Below, piece by piece: positions 16,975 through 25,715 of a DNA stretch of 53,568 nt. The notes beneath the pieces are model-generated. The model did no database searches. It was not told the origin of the DNA and was given only the letters and a program-made list of their open reading frames with translations. How positions within the stretch are numbered: the stretch's first letter is position 1; each line of letters begins with the position of its first letter. This DNA comes from an uncultured Clostridium sp. Its GTDB lineage: Bacteria > Bacillota > Clostridia > TANB77 > CAG-508. The translations under genes and the position numbers were made by a program. The stretch is taken from assembly GCA_947647595.1 (NCBI GenBank), contig CANSKZ010000005.1:1-53568 (forward strand), read 5' to 3'.

Positions 16975-19272
16975 GTGAAATATATTGATAAATTACTAAA
17001 AAAATTAAAAACCGATCGAAATACTTTTGTCACCTATATTTTGACTCTTATTTCTATTTATATTGTAGTCGATCGTGTTGCAGAAATTTTACTGATTGGA
17101 TTTTCAGGTGTGTCTGTTTCTTATTGGGGACCTATTAAATATACTTTAGCTTTAGCTTGCCCAATATTTGCTTTTTATTTTTCGTTCGCTTCAAAATTTA
17201 TTACACACTCAACCATAAAATTAGCCTTTCTTTATTTGTACACAACCGTATTGTATATTGTAGGCATTTCTATGCTGATTCAATGGGTAAATCAACTTGG
17301 TTGGTTGCTGTTGTTTTCTGTACCAAATTACAGCTATGTCATTTCTCAGTTTATGGACCTAATTCGTCCTGCCTTTTCTGCTTTTGCGTGGTACGTTCCA
17401 ATTTGCTCATTCTATCCAATCTTTAAATATTTTTACTTTAAAGTAAATGATATGAAAGATGTTAGAGATTCTATTTTCGATTATCAAGGAATTGATTTAT
17501 CCGACAAAAAAGAAGGAACTGGACCATATACCTGTGAAATGATACTTTGCAAAGATAATGCATCTTCTAAGATTGTTAAAATTCCAGAAAATAGAAGATA
17601 TGAATCTATGTTAGTTGTAGGAACTTCAGGTTCTGGAAAAACTTCTATGATTTTCGAACCAATGATTGCAAGAGATATGGAAAAGAAATTTTTCCTGAAA
17701 GAAGCTTCCAAAGAAATTGGATTTACTGCATTACGTACAGGAATTGCAAATTTAAATTGCCCTTATGCCAACGACTATATTAACGAACATTTTTCATTAA
17801 ATATGTTAACCCCTATTGCAAATAAAGAAAAAATCTTCAAAGCCTATGTTTCAAAACTTACTTTTTCATATGCTGGTGAAAATTCTGTTTATAAAGATTT
17901 AGGTCTTACTTATTTAGCACCAGATTACGAATCTCTTTCTCATATGAAAGATGTGGCTGATAATTTTGGATTAACCTACCACGTTATTGATCCAAACGAC
18001 CCAAATTCCATTGGTTTAAATCCTTTTGCTTTTAAAGAACCAATGAAATCTGCAATTTCCATATCTTCTATTTTAAAAAGAATGTATGATGCTAATTTAG
18101 ATTATAATCAAGCTTATGTTTCGGCTAACATCGCCTATAATCATAATATCGTTACACAAGCGGTTGAAAATATCACCATTTTATTAAAAGAAATGTATCC
18201 GCTTTTACATAACAATACAATTCCAACCCTTTATGATTTGCTAAAATTATTAACCAATTTTAATTTAATTGAAGAAATGGCAGAACAAATGAAAGAAATA
18301 CCAGAATTAGCAGAACAATACGCGATTCAATTAGGTTACTTCGAGAAAACTTTTTATAAGAATGCTGTTGGTAGAGAAACAACTGCTAAACATCTTCAAG
18401 CAGCCTCTGCTCAATTAGAAAACTTACTTCGCTATCCGGGTATTAAAAATATTTTGTGTAATCAAACCAATAATATTAATTATGATAATGTATTAAAAAA
18501 TGGAGATATTGTTCTAGTTTGTACTCGTCGAGGTGATTTAGGTGCTAGTGTCCACAAAGCATTTGGCTTGTTCGTATTACTACTAATGCAACATTCTATC
18601 TTATCTAGACCTGGTATTGAAAAAACGAGAATTCCTCACTTTTTATATGTTGATGAATTCCCTCCATTTGTATGTAAAGCAACAGAAGATATCTTTACTT
18701 TATATCGAAAATATAGAGTTGGAACAATTGTATCAGCACAAAATTTATCTCAATTTGGTGACAAGGAATTTAAAACAACATTACTTGCTAATAGTACTAC
18801 AAAAATTGCATTTGGTAACAATACTCCCGAAGATAATGATTGGTGGCAAAGAGAATTTGGTGACCATCGTGAATGGAAATTCTTTAATGATTATCAAACC
18901 GATAAAGTTGAGTACAATCCTACTTATCGACAAATCAAATGGGATTGGAAGGAAAATATAAAATCTGGAGAAGTGCAAGCTTTAGCCTTTAAAACGATTG
19001 TATATAAAACCAGAGATTTAAAAGGTAAAATGGTTGTTGGAAAAGCAAAAGTGGATTTCCTAGAATCCAAATATAAAGAAAAACAAAAAATCAAATCTTA
19101 TAACTTTTCTAAATTCACAAACGGAATTACAATTAACGATGTAACAAAAAAAGATTCAGAAAAACTCGATGGCAATTCAGAATCAAGTCCTATTAGCACA
19201 CAAAGTTTCAATTCACATTATAAATTTGATGATGAAGATCCAATTATTGACTATAAAAAAACAAATCAATAA
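16975..19272 (+). CDS. VirD4/TraG-like type IV coupling ATPase
   Basis: 765 aa, GTG start. The N-terminal ~150 residues contain about four membrane helices, followed by a cytoplasmic RecA-like ATPase: Walker A VGTSGSGKTS near residue 215, Walker B FLYVDEFPPF near 556, and a TraM-recognition-like segment (STTKIAFGNNTPEDNDWW) near 610. Coupling proteins of this family deliver DNA or protein to type IV secretion channels. No relaxase, VirB4 or mating-channel gene is present in the window, so this is a solitary copy. It may serve a channel encoded elsewhere. Both flanks are ordinary chromosomal genes. Confidence 0.85.
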   Translation: MKYIDKLLKKLKTDRNTFVTYILTLISIYIVVDRVAEILLIGFSGVSVSYWGPIKYTLALACPIFAFYFSFASKFITHSTIKLAFLYLYTTVLYIVGISMLIQWVNQLGWLLLFSVPNYSYVISQFMDLIRPAFSAFAWYVPICSFYPIFKYFYFKVNDMKDVRDSIFDYQGIDLSDKKEGTGPYTCEMILCKDNASSKIVKIPENRRYESMLVVGTSGSGKTSMIFEPMIARDMEKKFFLKEASKEIGFTALRTGIANLNCPYANDYINEHFSLNMLTPIANKEKIFKAYVSKLTFSYAGENSVYKDLGLTYLAPDYESLSHMKDVADNFGLTYHVIDPNDPNSIGLNPFAFKEPMKSAISISSILKRMYDANLDYNQAYVSANIAYNHNIVTQAVENITILLKEMYPLLHNNTIPTLYDLLKLLTNFNLIEEMAEQMKEIPELAEQYAIQLGYFEKTFYKNAVGRETTAKHLQAASAQLENLLRYPGIKNILCNQTNNINYDNVLKNGDIVLVCTRRGDLGASVHKAFGLFVLLLMQHSILSRPGIEKTRIPHFLYVDEFPPFVCKATEDIFTLYRKYRVGTIVSAQNLSQFGDKEFKTTLLANSTTKIAFGNNTPEDNDWWQREFGDHREWKFFNDYQTDKVEYNPTYRQIKWDWKENIKSGEVQALAFKTIVYKTRDLKGKMVVGKAKVDFLESKYKEKQKIKSYNFSKFTNGITINDVTKKDSEKLDGNSESSPISTQSFNSHYKFDDEDPIIDYKKTNQ

Positions 19273-19290
19273 TTTATGAAAATAAAAAAA

Positions 19291-19320
19291 TCAGAGTAAT
19301 TTTAAAACTCTGATTTTTTT
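19291..19320 (+). terminator. Bidirectional terminator
   Basis: The stem TCAGAG / CTCTGA, extended by A7/T7 runs on either side, lies between the convergent TraG-like and 278-aa membrane protein genes and can serve both. Confidence 0.85.
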
Positions 19321-19329
19321 ATTTTCATA

Positions 19330-20166
19330 CTATTCTTTTTTTACTTTCCCATAACTTCCTATCACAATTCCAACTAGGCCTATCACAATAAACATGAACC
19401 CAAAACTTGTAAACTTCAATAGTATTTCAGATACAATTTCTCTTGCTAAATCGCTTAACGATTGACTAAATAATACAACATTTTTTATATCAATATTTTT
19501 GCTAACAACCCATCTTATTAATTCTAGCAATATTCCAGCTGATAACAAACCTGTTGCAATTGTGCAAACACCATCTGTTATATTTCTCCAGTTTGTAGAT
19601 AATATGACAATCACCATTACCACCAAAATCGCAATCATAACTTTTTCTGCAATTCCTATTATTTTTTGTATTTTAGGTATGATATGGGCAATCTTATCAA
19701 TATGATTTGGTAATATATTAACTTTATCTTCATAAACACTTACAATCAGCCTTTGATATTCTTCAATATTTTTCTGTTCTTGTGCTGACACTTTAATATT
19801 ATTTTCAGTAAAATATTGATTCATATTTTGATTAATTTGGTTCTTTACAAATTCTGTATGATTAGTAAGTTCTGAACCATCATATAAATAATCCACCATT
19901 GTATTAATATCTTCTTTTACTAATTCATTGGTAAATAAATTAGCAAATATTTCCTCTGGAAATCCTGATTGATATTGATATTCCTCAAATCCATTTTTTA
20001 AATCTGTTTGAATTCTTCCATAATAATCATTTTTTTCCAACTGTCTTAATACATACTGCTTGTTTAATAAAGTGTTTGAAAGCAAAATTATTGCAAAACT
20101 TGCCATAAGAATTAAACACAGCAAAAATGACAATAGAAAATTCCATATTCCTTTTAATACTTTCAT
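19330..20166 (-). CDS. Membrane protein of unknown function in the sortase operon
   Basis: 278 aa. It has an N-terminal membrane helix (FLLSFLLCLILMASFAIILL), an extracytoplasmic domain of about 140 residues rich in Gln/Asn/Glu, and three C-terminal helices (about 172-192, 203-220 and 250-270). No family recognised. It lies 16 bases downstream of the sortase gene and ends at a terminator, making it the last gene of the surface-protein/sortase operon. A helper role for sortase or for the surface protein is plausible but inferred only from position. GGAGAATTG precedes the ATG. Confidence 0.65.
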   Translation of the reverse strand: MKVLKGIWNFLLSFLLCLILMASFAIILLSNTLLNKQYVLRQLEKNDYYGRIQTDLKNGFEEYQYQSGFPEEIFANLFTNELVKEDINTMVDYLYDGSELTNHTEFVKNQINQNMNQYFTENNIKVSAQEQKNIEEYQRLIVSVYEDKVNILPNHIDKIAHIIPKIQKIIGIAEKVMIAILVVMVIVILSTNWRNITDGVCTIATGLLSAGILLELIRWVVSKNIDIKNVVLFSQSLSDLAREIVSEILLKFTSFGFMFIVIGLVGIVIGSYGKVKKE

Positions 20167-20182
20167 TTTTCAATTCTCCTAT

Positions 20183-20812
20183 CTATTTAGCATATACTAC
20201 ATATCTTTCGGTTGTATAACCAATATTATTAATCGGCCAACAGGTATAAATCATTAAAATTTCTTCTTCCATTTGAATTGGCACCTTATTAGTTTCTGTT
20301 TCTTTCACAATTTTTGAATCATAAATTGTATAATCAAATTCCCCATATGCAGTTGTCACTTGGATAGAATCACCAATTTTAGCTTCTGGCAATTTTCCTA
20401 ATAGTCTCCCATAATTATGTCCCATAAGAATAACGCTTCCACCTTCTCCTGGGAAGTAAGAATCAATTTCATGACCAATTCCATTTTTCAACAAGTCAAA
20501 CGTCGTGCCATAATAGATAGGCAACTCTATATTAATACTTGGTATCTTCAAAGTTGCATAATTTTCCCCATATGAAGGACAATTCGTCAAAAGAGTAAGA
20601 TTCTCTTTCTCGAATGTTTTCAATTCGGGAACTGCTTTTTGAACATTTTCATTTGTTTTCACTGTAATGATATCTATTAAATTTGTTGCCATCGAAAATT
20701 TTTCTTTTCCAAATTTAATAGCTATTGCAGAAATTATCAAAACAATGAAAAAAGCAACTATTATCCAAAAAATAGTTGCTTTTAATCCATCCTTTATGGT
20801 TTTATTTTTCAT
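20183..20812 (-). CDS. Sortase (class D-like)
   Basis: 209 aa. A membrane-anchored transpeptidase that attaches surface proteins to peptidoglycan. There is one N-terminal helix (about 13-33), then a sortase beta-barrel with catalytic His in LMGHNYG (about residue 131), Cys191 in IYTCWP and Arg203 in TTERYVVYA. The TCxP signature and spacing resemble class D enzymes. Its start overlaps the last codons of the upstream surface protein gene by 11 bases, so translation is coupled and that protein is the obvious substrate. Confidence 0.88.
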   Translation of the reverse strand: MKNKTIKDGLKATIFWIIVAFFIVLIISAIAIKFGKEKFSMATNLIDIITVKTNENVQKAVPELKTFEKENLTLLTNCPSYGENYATLKIPSINIELPIYYGTTFDLLKNGIGHEIDSYFPGEGGSVILMGHNYGRLLGKLPEAKIGDSIQVTTAYGEFDYTIYDSKIVKETETNKVPIQMEEEILMIYTCWPINNIGYTTERYVVYAK

Positions 20813-22355
20813 ATTTCTTCTTTACTATTATAGCTGTTATAGCAATGGCAACTATTGCTACTATTATTTTTACCATTGAAGAATAATCTCTTCCTGTGTA
20901 TACTAATTTATCGGCACCACGTAAAGTAGTTGTAGTAGATTTTGATAAACCTGTAGTTGCTCCACTTGATTGTGAACCATTTCCAACTACATTGCTATTT
21001 CCTTTATCTGTACTTAAAGTGTCATCTTTACTTCCTGTTGAATCACCACTTCCCATTGAGTCATTATTGTTATTATCACCAGTATTATTGTTTCCACCTG
21101 TTACAGTGTCTTTGTAAACAATCGCATATGTCGAGAAACGGTCTGTTTCAATTGTAATAGTATTAGCACTATTATCTAAATCGTTTAAAATTTCTGCTTG
21201 CCCATTGTGCACACGAACAATAGCAAAATTTCTTGTCACTCCACTAGCGGTATTTCTCAAACTGTCTGGTACATTAACAACAATTGTCACCTTACCATCT
21301 GTTTCAGTTATTGTAATACGGTTATTATCAATTTCTTTGAACATCGCAATATCAAGATATTGACCTACTTTCCAATCATCTAATAAATTTTTGATTGCAT
21401 CTTTATCTGTATTACTTACAGTTTTATCTGCATCTTCTACAGACATAACAATCTTAACTGTTGAACCATTTTGCATTTGTTGTTTTTCGGCTTCTGTTAA
21501 ACACATATCTTCTAATTCTTTGTTCGTTGTAGGAATTTTTATATCTGGAACATTAGCACCTTTTTCAATTTCTTTCTCAATTTCACTTGAAGGGTCATCT
21601 GGTCCTGGATTTGGGTCTGCTTTTGCTTTAACATTAATCGCTTGTGTTATTGTTTTAGTAATGTTACCTTCTTTGTAAGAAAATGTGATTTTAGTATCTG
21701 CTGTTGTTAATGGTCCATTTGGTGTATACGTATAGTTTGTAATTGCTTTTGAAGTATTATCATCATAGTTTGCTTTAATTACCACTCCTGTTGGGTCAAA
21801 TGTTTCTCCTTCTGTATAATCTAAAACATCTGGAACTGTTGCTATTTCTATACTTGATAAAACAACATTCACTAATTCAAATAATCCTTTTGGTGTTGAG
21901 GTGATAAATGGCGTTCCTTCTGGTCCATCGCCAGCTGCATTCATTTTGCTTATTTCAATTCTCTCACCATTGCTATTTGAAAAAGTCACCCATAATTTTG
22001 CATACTCAGCAGCATCACTTACTAACCAAATAATTCTACTGGATTCCTTTCCTGTAAGGTTAATATTGCCTCCATTTTTATTAGCATTGTTTTCTAGTAT
22101 TCCTTTTGCTTCATTAAATTCAGCTATAATTGTATTGGCATCATTATCTGATATCACTACATTTGAATCGTTTAAATAATCTAGTAATTTTTGTTTGTAA
22201 TCTTGTCTCAATCTTACTCTTTTATCTAAAAATGAATGAGTGCCTACTAAATAATCAATTACATCATCTTTTGTGTAAGCTTGAACAAATACTGAAATAC
22301 AAATTATGCTTACAATAAGCATCATAACAGTAAATATTTTACATAATTTATTCAT
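20802..22355 (-). CDS. Cell-surface protein with Ig-like domain, sortase substrate
   Basis: 517 aa. Signal peptide (about 1-26), an N-terminal helical domain to ~165, then a bacterial Ig-like (Big_3-type) domain near 170-250 containing YTEGETFDPTGVVIKANYDD, a Pro linker (ADPNPGPDDPSSE), a further beta domain to ~420, and an Asn/Gly/Ser/Thr-rich wall-spanning linker. The end is a hydrophobic helix followed by KKKYEK. Just before it is KLVYTGRD, which sits where an LPxTG-type motif should be but is not canonical. The overlapping downstream sortase supports wall anchoring. AAGGAGAGA precedes the ATG. Confidence 0.8.
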   Translation of the reverse strand: MNKLCKIFTVMMLIVSIICISVFVQAYTKDDVIDYLVGTHSFLDKRVRLRQDYKQKLLDYLNDSNVVISDNDANTIIAEFNEAKGILENNANKNGGNINLTGKESSRIIWLVSDAAEYAKLWVTFSNSNGERIEISKMNAAGDGPEGTPFITSTPKGLFELVNVVLSSIEIATVPDVLDYTEGETFDPTGVVIKANYDDNTSKAITNYTYTPNGPLTTADTKITFSYKEGNITKTITQAINVKAKADPNPGPDDPSSEIEKEIEKGANVPDIKIPTTNKELEDMCLTEAEKQQMQNGSTVKIVMSVEDADKTVSNTDKDAIKNLLDDWKVGQYLDIAMFKEIDNNRITITETDGKVTIVVNVPDSLRNTASGVTRNFAIVRVHNGQAEILNDLDNSANTITIETDRFSTYAIVYKDTVTGGNNNTGDNNNNDSMGSGDSTGSKDDTLSTDKGNSNVVGNGSQSSGATTGLSKSTTTTLRGADKLVYTGRDYSSMVKIIVAIVAIAITAIIVKKKYEK

Positions 22356-22441
22356 TCTTATCTCTCCTTTTTCATTAAACTAGATATATTTTACCATATT
22401 TTCACAGTATTTGCAAGTACTTTTTCAAATTTTTTTCATTT

Positions 22442-25390
22442 TTAATAATTTTTGTAACAAATATTACAATCCACATTTCCATTTATACCAGAAATTCTTC
22501 CTGTACTTGTATATTGCCACATCGTATATTTCCCAGAATATGTACATTTCGCGCTATATTGAGCCACCCAAACATCGTATAAAATTTGAGAAGGAATCAT
22601 ATTATCATTTAAAAATGATTTGCAAGCATATACCATTGGTGTATAACCATAATTGGCAATCGTATTTCCAAATGTATTAGCAATGTTTGTCCTCATGCTT
22701 TTGCTTACATTTTTATCCCTTGTATTGACTCCTGCAATTAATTCTAAATCTAAAGCAATTGGCATTGAAACTTTATTTTGATACCCATATTTTCTCAATA
22801 TTTGCATTACATATTCTGCATCGCGTTTTGCTTCTGCTGTATTAATGGCTGTTGAATAAAAATATACACCAACCTTTAATCCATTTTCAACTGCACCTGA
22901 AAAATTTCTTTGGAATTTTGGGTCTTCTGCCAATCCTCCTGTTCCATAGCCTCTATAACCAATTCGTATCATAGCATATTTTACACCACTATTGGCAACA
23001 CTTTTCCAATCAATCACACCTTGATATTGTGATACATCAATTCCTTTTGCTCCTGCTGTATGAATGGTAGCTTCCACAATAAATTGAACAGAAATTCCTT
23101 TGATAATTTCTCCATAACGCGATTTTTGATAAACAGTTACTGTATGAGCCCCTTCTTTTAAACCACTTGTGCTAATTGTTTTTCCAAATCCAGCATTGGC
23201 TGTTTTCCCACCATATTGATTTTTATAATTAATTACATCTGCTCTGTCAAATCGTTCTGCGTTTGCTTTTTGTACATTATCAATATATATTTCAATGCTC
23301 GCATATTCATCGTCTGACACAGCCCAACCTTGAACTTCGATATTTTCGCCTTGTTGATATATTTTATGAAAAGTTGGTTTATCAATACACATTTCACCTT
23401 GATATTTCTTATTTCTAACAATAATTCCTCTCTCCGACGCACTAATCAAATCTCCATATCGTGAGATTTCTTCAATTCTTATGACATGTCCTCCTGCTGT
23501 TAAATCATTAATTTCTAACACACTATTGAAGCCTGCCTTCGGCGTCATTTCTTTTCCGCCATAGTCTGGCGAAACAATTGTGTCTACATCTGCTCTCTCG
23601 AATCGATTAATCTGACTATTGCTTTCTTTTCCATCTATCAATATTCTCATTCTTGAATTTGAATCGCTCGAAACTACCCAGCCACTTATTGTTAATTTAT
23701 CATCTGGTCTAGTAAATCCTTCATCTTGTTTTGGATCATCAATACAAATTGCTCCTTGATATTTCTTATTTCTAACAATAATTCCTCTCTCCGATGCACT
23801 AATCAAATCTCCATATCGTGAGATTTCTTCAATTCTTATGACATGTCCTCCTGCCGTTAAATCGTTAATTTCTAACACACTGTTGAAGCCTGCCTTCGGT
23901 GTCATTTCTTTACCGCCATAGTCTGGTGAAACAATCGTATCTACATCTGCTCTTTCGAATCGATTAATTGTGCTACTGCTTTCTTTTCCGTCTATCAATA
24001 TTCTCATTCTTGAATTTGAATCGCTCGAAACTACCCAGCCACTTATTGTTAATTTATCATCTGGTCTAGTAAATCCTTCATCTTGTTTTGGATCATCAAT
24101 ACAAATTGCTCCTTGATATTTCTTATTTCTAACAATAATTCCTCTCTCCGATGCACTAATCAAATCTCCATATCGTGAGATTTCTTCAATTCTTATGACA
24201 TGTCCTCCTGCCGTTAAATCGTTAATTTCTAACACACTGTTGAAGCCTGCCTTCGGCGTCATTTCTTTACCGCCATAGTCTGGTGAAACAATCGTGTCTA
24301 CATCCGCTCTTTCGAATCGATTAATTGGACTACTGCTTTCTTTTCCGTCTATCAATATTCTCATTCTCGAATCTGAATCGCTCGAAACTACCCAGCCACT
24401 TATTGCTAGTTTATCATCTGGTCTGGTAAATCCTTCATCTTGTTTTGGGTCATCGATGCAAATTGCTCCTTGATATTTCTTATTTCTAACAATAATTCCT
24501 CTCTCCGACGCACTAATCAAATCTCCATATCTTGAGATTTCTTCAATTCTTATGACATGTCCTCCTGCTGTTAAATCGTTAATTTCTAACACACTGTTGA
24601 AGCCTGCCTTCGGCGTCATTTCTTTACCGCCATAGTCTGGCGAAACAATCGTGTCTACATCTCCTCTCTCAAATCGATTAACTGGACTACTGCTTTCTTT
24701 TCCGTCTATCAATATTCTCATTCTCGAATTCGAATCGCTCGAAACTACCCAGCCACTTATCGTTAGCTTATCATCTGGTCTGGTAAATCCTTTATCTTGT
24801 TTTGGGTCATCAATACAAATTGCTCCTTGATATTTTTTATTAATAACAACAATACCTTTCTCTGATGCACTAATCAAATCTCCATATCTCGAAATTTCTT
24901 CAATTCTTATAACGTGTCCTCCTGCTGTTAAATCGTTAATTTCTAACACACTGTTGAAGCCTGCCTTCGGCGTCATTTCTTTACCGCCATAGTCTGGTGA
25001 AACAATCGTGTCTACATCCGCTCTTTCGAATCGATTAATTGGACTACTGCTTTCTTTTCCATCTATTAATATTCTCATTTTTGAATTTGAATCACTCGAA
25101 ACTACCCAGCCACTTACGATTATTGAATGGTGATTTGGTCTTAAAAAAGATTCATCTTGCTTTGGGTCATCAATGCAAATGCTTCCTTTGTAAGTAGCAG
25201 AAATTTGTTCTCTTTCATTTATTTCTTTTTCTTCTGTATCCATTATATTCTTATTGACTTGTTCATCTTGCGCCTTTTCTATCATTTCATCTTTATTTAT
25301 TATTTCATTTGTAACCGCATATAGAGTATTGGAATAAACTGTAAATAAAAAAATAAAAGATATTAAACTTATTAAAATTTTAGTTTTCAT
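22442..25390 (-). CDS. Secreted GH25 lysozyme with tandem repeats
   Basis: 982 aa. Signal peptide (about 1-25), an acidic linker, five nearly identical 119-120-aa repeats (about 67-662), one diverged repeat (663-775), then a C-terminal GH25 muramidase domain (about 780-982) with GIDVSQYQGVIDW, IRIGYRGYG, PIALDLEL and MWQYTSTGRISGI. GH25 enzymes cleave beta-1,4 bonds between MurNAc and GlcNAc. The repeats (IDDPKQDEGFTRPDDKL, ISGWVVSSDSNSRMRILIDG, AGGHVIRIEEISRYGD) probably form wall-binding or spacer domains. The start at 25390 is chosen for GGAGGAAAA just upstream. Confidence 0.9.
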   Translation of the reverse strand: MKTKILISLISFIFLFTVYSNTLYAVTNEIINKDEMIEKAQDEQVNKNIMDTEEKEINEREQISATYKGSICIDDPKQDESFLRPNHHSIIVSGWVVSSDSNSKMRILIDGKESSSPINRFERADVDTIVSPDYGGKEMTPKAGFNSVLEINDLTAGGHVIRIEEISRYGDLISASEKGIVVINKKYQGAICIDDPKQDKGFTRPDDKLTISGWVVSSDSNSRMRILIDGKESSSPVNRFERGDVDTIVSPDYGGKEMTPKAGFNSVLEINDLTAGGHVIRIEEISRYGDLISASERGIIVRNKKYQGAICIDDPKQDEGFTRPDDKLAISGWVVSSDSDSRMRILIDGKESSSPINRFERADVDTIVSPDYGGKEMTPKAGFNSVLEINDLTAGGHVIRIEEISRYGDLISASERGIIVRNKKYQGAICIDDPKQDEGFTRPDDKLTISGWVVSSDSNSRMRILIDGKESSSTINRFERADVDTIVSPDYGGKEMTPKAGFNSVLEINDLTAGGHVIRIEEISRYGDLISASERGIIVRNKKYQGAICIDDPKQDEGFTRPDDKLTISGWVVSSDSNSRMRILIDGKESNSQINRFERADVDTIVSPDYGGKEMTPKAGFNSVLEINDLTAGGHVIRIEEISRYGDLISASERGIIVRNKKYQGEMCIDKPTFHKIYQQGENIEVQGWAVSDDEYASIEIYIDNVQKANAERFDRADVINYKNQYGGKTANAGFGKTISTSGLKEGAHTVTVYQKSRYGEIIKGISVQFIVEATIHTAGAKGIDVSQYQGVIDWKSVANSGVKYAMIRIGYRGYGTGGLAEDPKFQRNFSGAVENGLKVGVYFYSTAINTAEAKRDAEYVMQILRKYGYQNKVSMPIALDLELIAGVNTRDKNVSKSMRTNIANTFGNTIANYGYTPMVYACKSFLNDNMIPSQILYDVWVAQYSAKCTYSGKYTMWQYTSTGRISGINGNVDCNICYKNY
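23405..25192 (-). repeat. Five 357-bp tandem coding repeats
   Basis: Five consecutive units inside the GH25 gene repeat with a period of 357 bases (for example the TTGATATTTCTTATTTC segment recurs near 23399, 23756 and 24113). Units 2-5 are almost identical at the DNA level, with mainly silent third-position changes; the promoter-proximal unit differs at its first 25 residues. The near identity implies recent duplication or gene conversion. Confidence 0.9.
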
Positions 25391-25408
25391 TTTTCCTCCA
25401 ATCTCCAA

Positions 25409-25589
25409 ATAAAAACCTTATATTTTAAAAATCATATCTTTTATTAAAAACCTTATAGTTTTTTTAATATATCATATATCTTTACTTTTGTAAATACATA
25501 TTTTATTTTTAAAAAAATTTTTCTGTATTTTTTCATAAAATTCACTTGCATTATTTTATTATATCGTATATAATAGAATAGTAATTTTT
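25409..25589. promoter_or_regulatory. GH25 upstream region with repeated TATAAGGTTTTTA
   Basis: On the minus strand the element TATAAGGTTTTTA occurs twice within about 45 bases directly before the GH25 ribosome site. It may be an operator or part of a promoter. The right part carries the tRNA-Trp promoter in the opposite direction. Confidence 0.35.
25546..25574 (+). promoter_or_regulatory. Promoter of tRNA-Trp
   Basis: TTGCAT (25546-25551) and TATAAT (25569-25574) are spaced by 17 bases, 15 bases before the tRNA. Confidence 0.85.
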
Positions 25590-25664
25590 AGGGGTATAGT
25601 GTTAATGGTAGCACATCGGTCTCCAAAACCGCCTGTGAGGGTTCGAATCCTTCTACCCCTGCCA
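25590..25664 (+). tRNA. tRNA-Trp (anticodon CCA)
   Basis: Complete cloverleaf: acceptor AGGGGTA / TACCCCT, D-arm TAGTGTTAATGGTAGCA, anticodon stem CGGTCTCCAAAACCG with anticodon CCA, T-arm AGGGTTCGAATCCTT, and an encoded GCCA end. A monocistronic unit with its own promoter and terminator. Confidence 0.95.
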
Positions 25665-25668
25665 AAAA

Positions 25669-25702
25669 ACGTTCTTACAAAATATCGTAAGAACGTTTTT
25701 TT
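25669..25702 (+). terminator. Terminator after tRNA-Trp
   Basis: A perfect 10-bp stem ACGTTCTTAC / GTAAGAACGT followed by a T-run, 4 bases after the tRNA. It also lies after the convergent ABC operon. Confidence 0.92.
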
Positions 25703-25715
25703 ATTACTGTTTCTC

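Noticed and set aside
23405..25192. Tandem repeats as a CRISPR array
   Set aside because: The 357-bp units are coding, contiguous and without spacers; they translate into protein repeats of the lysozyme.
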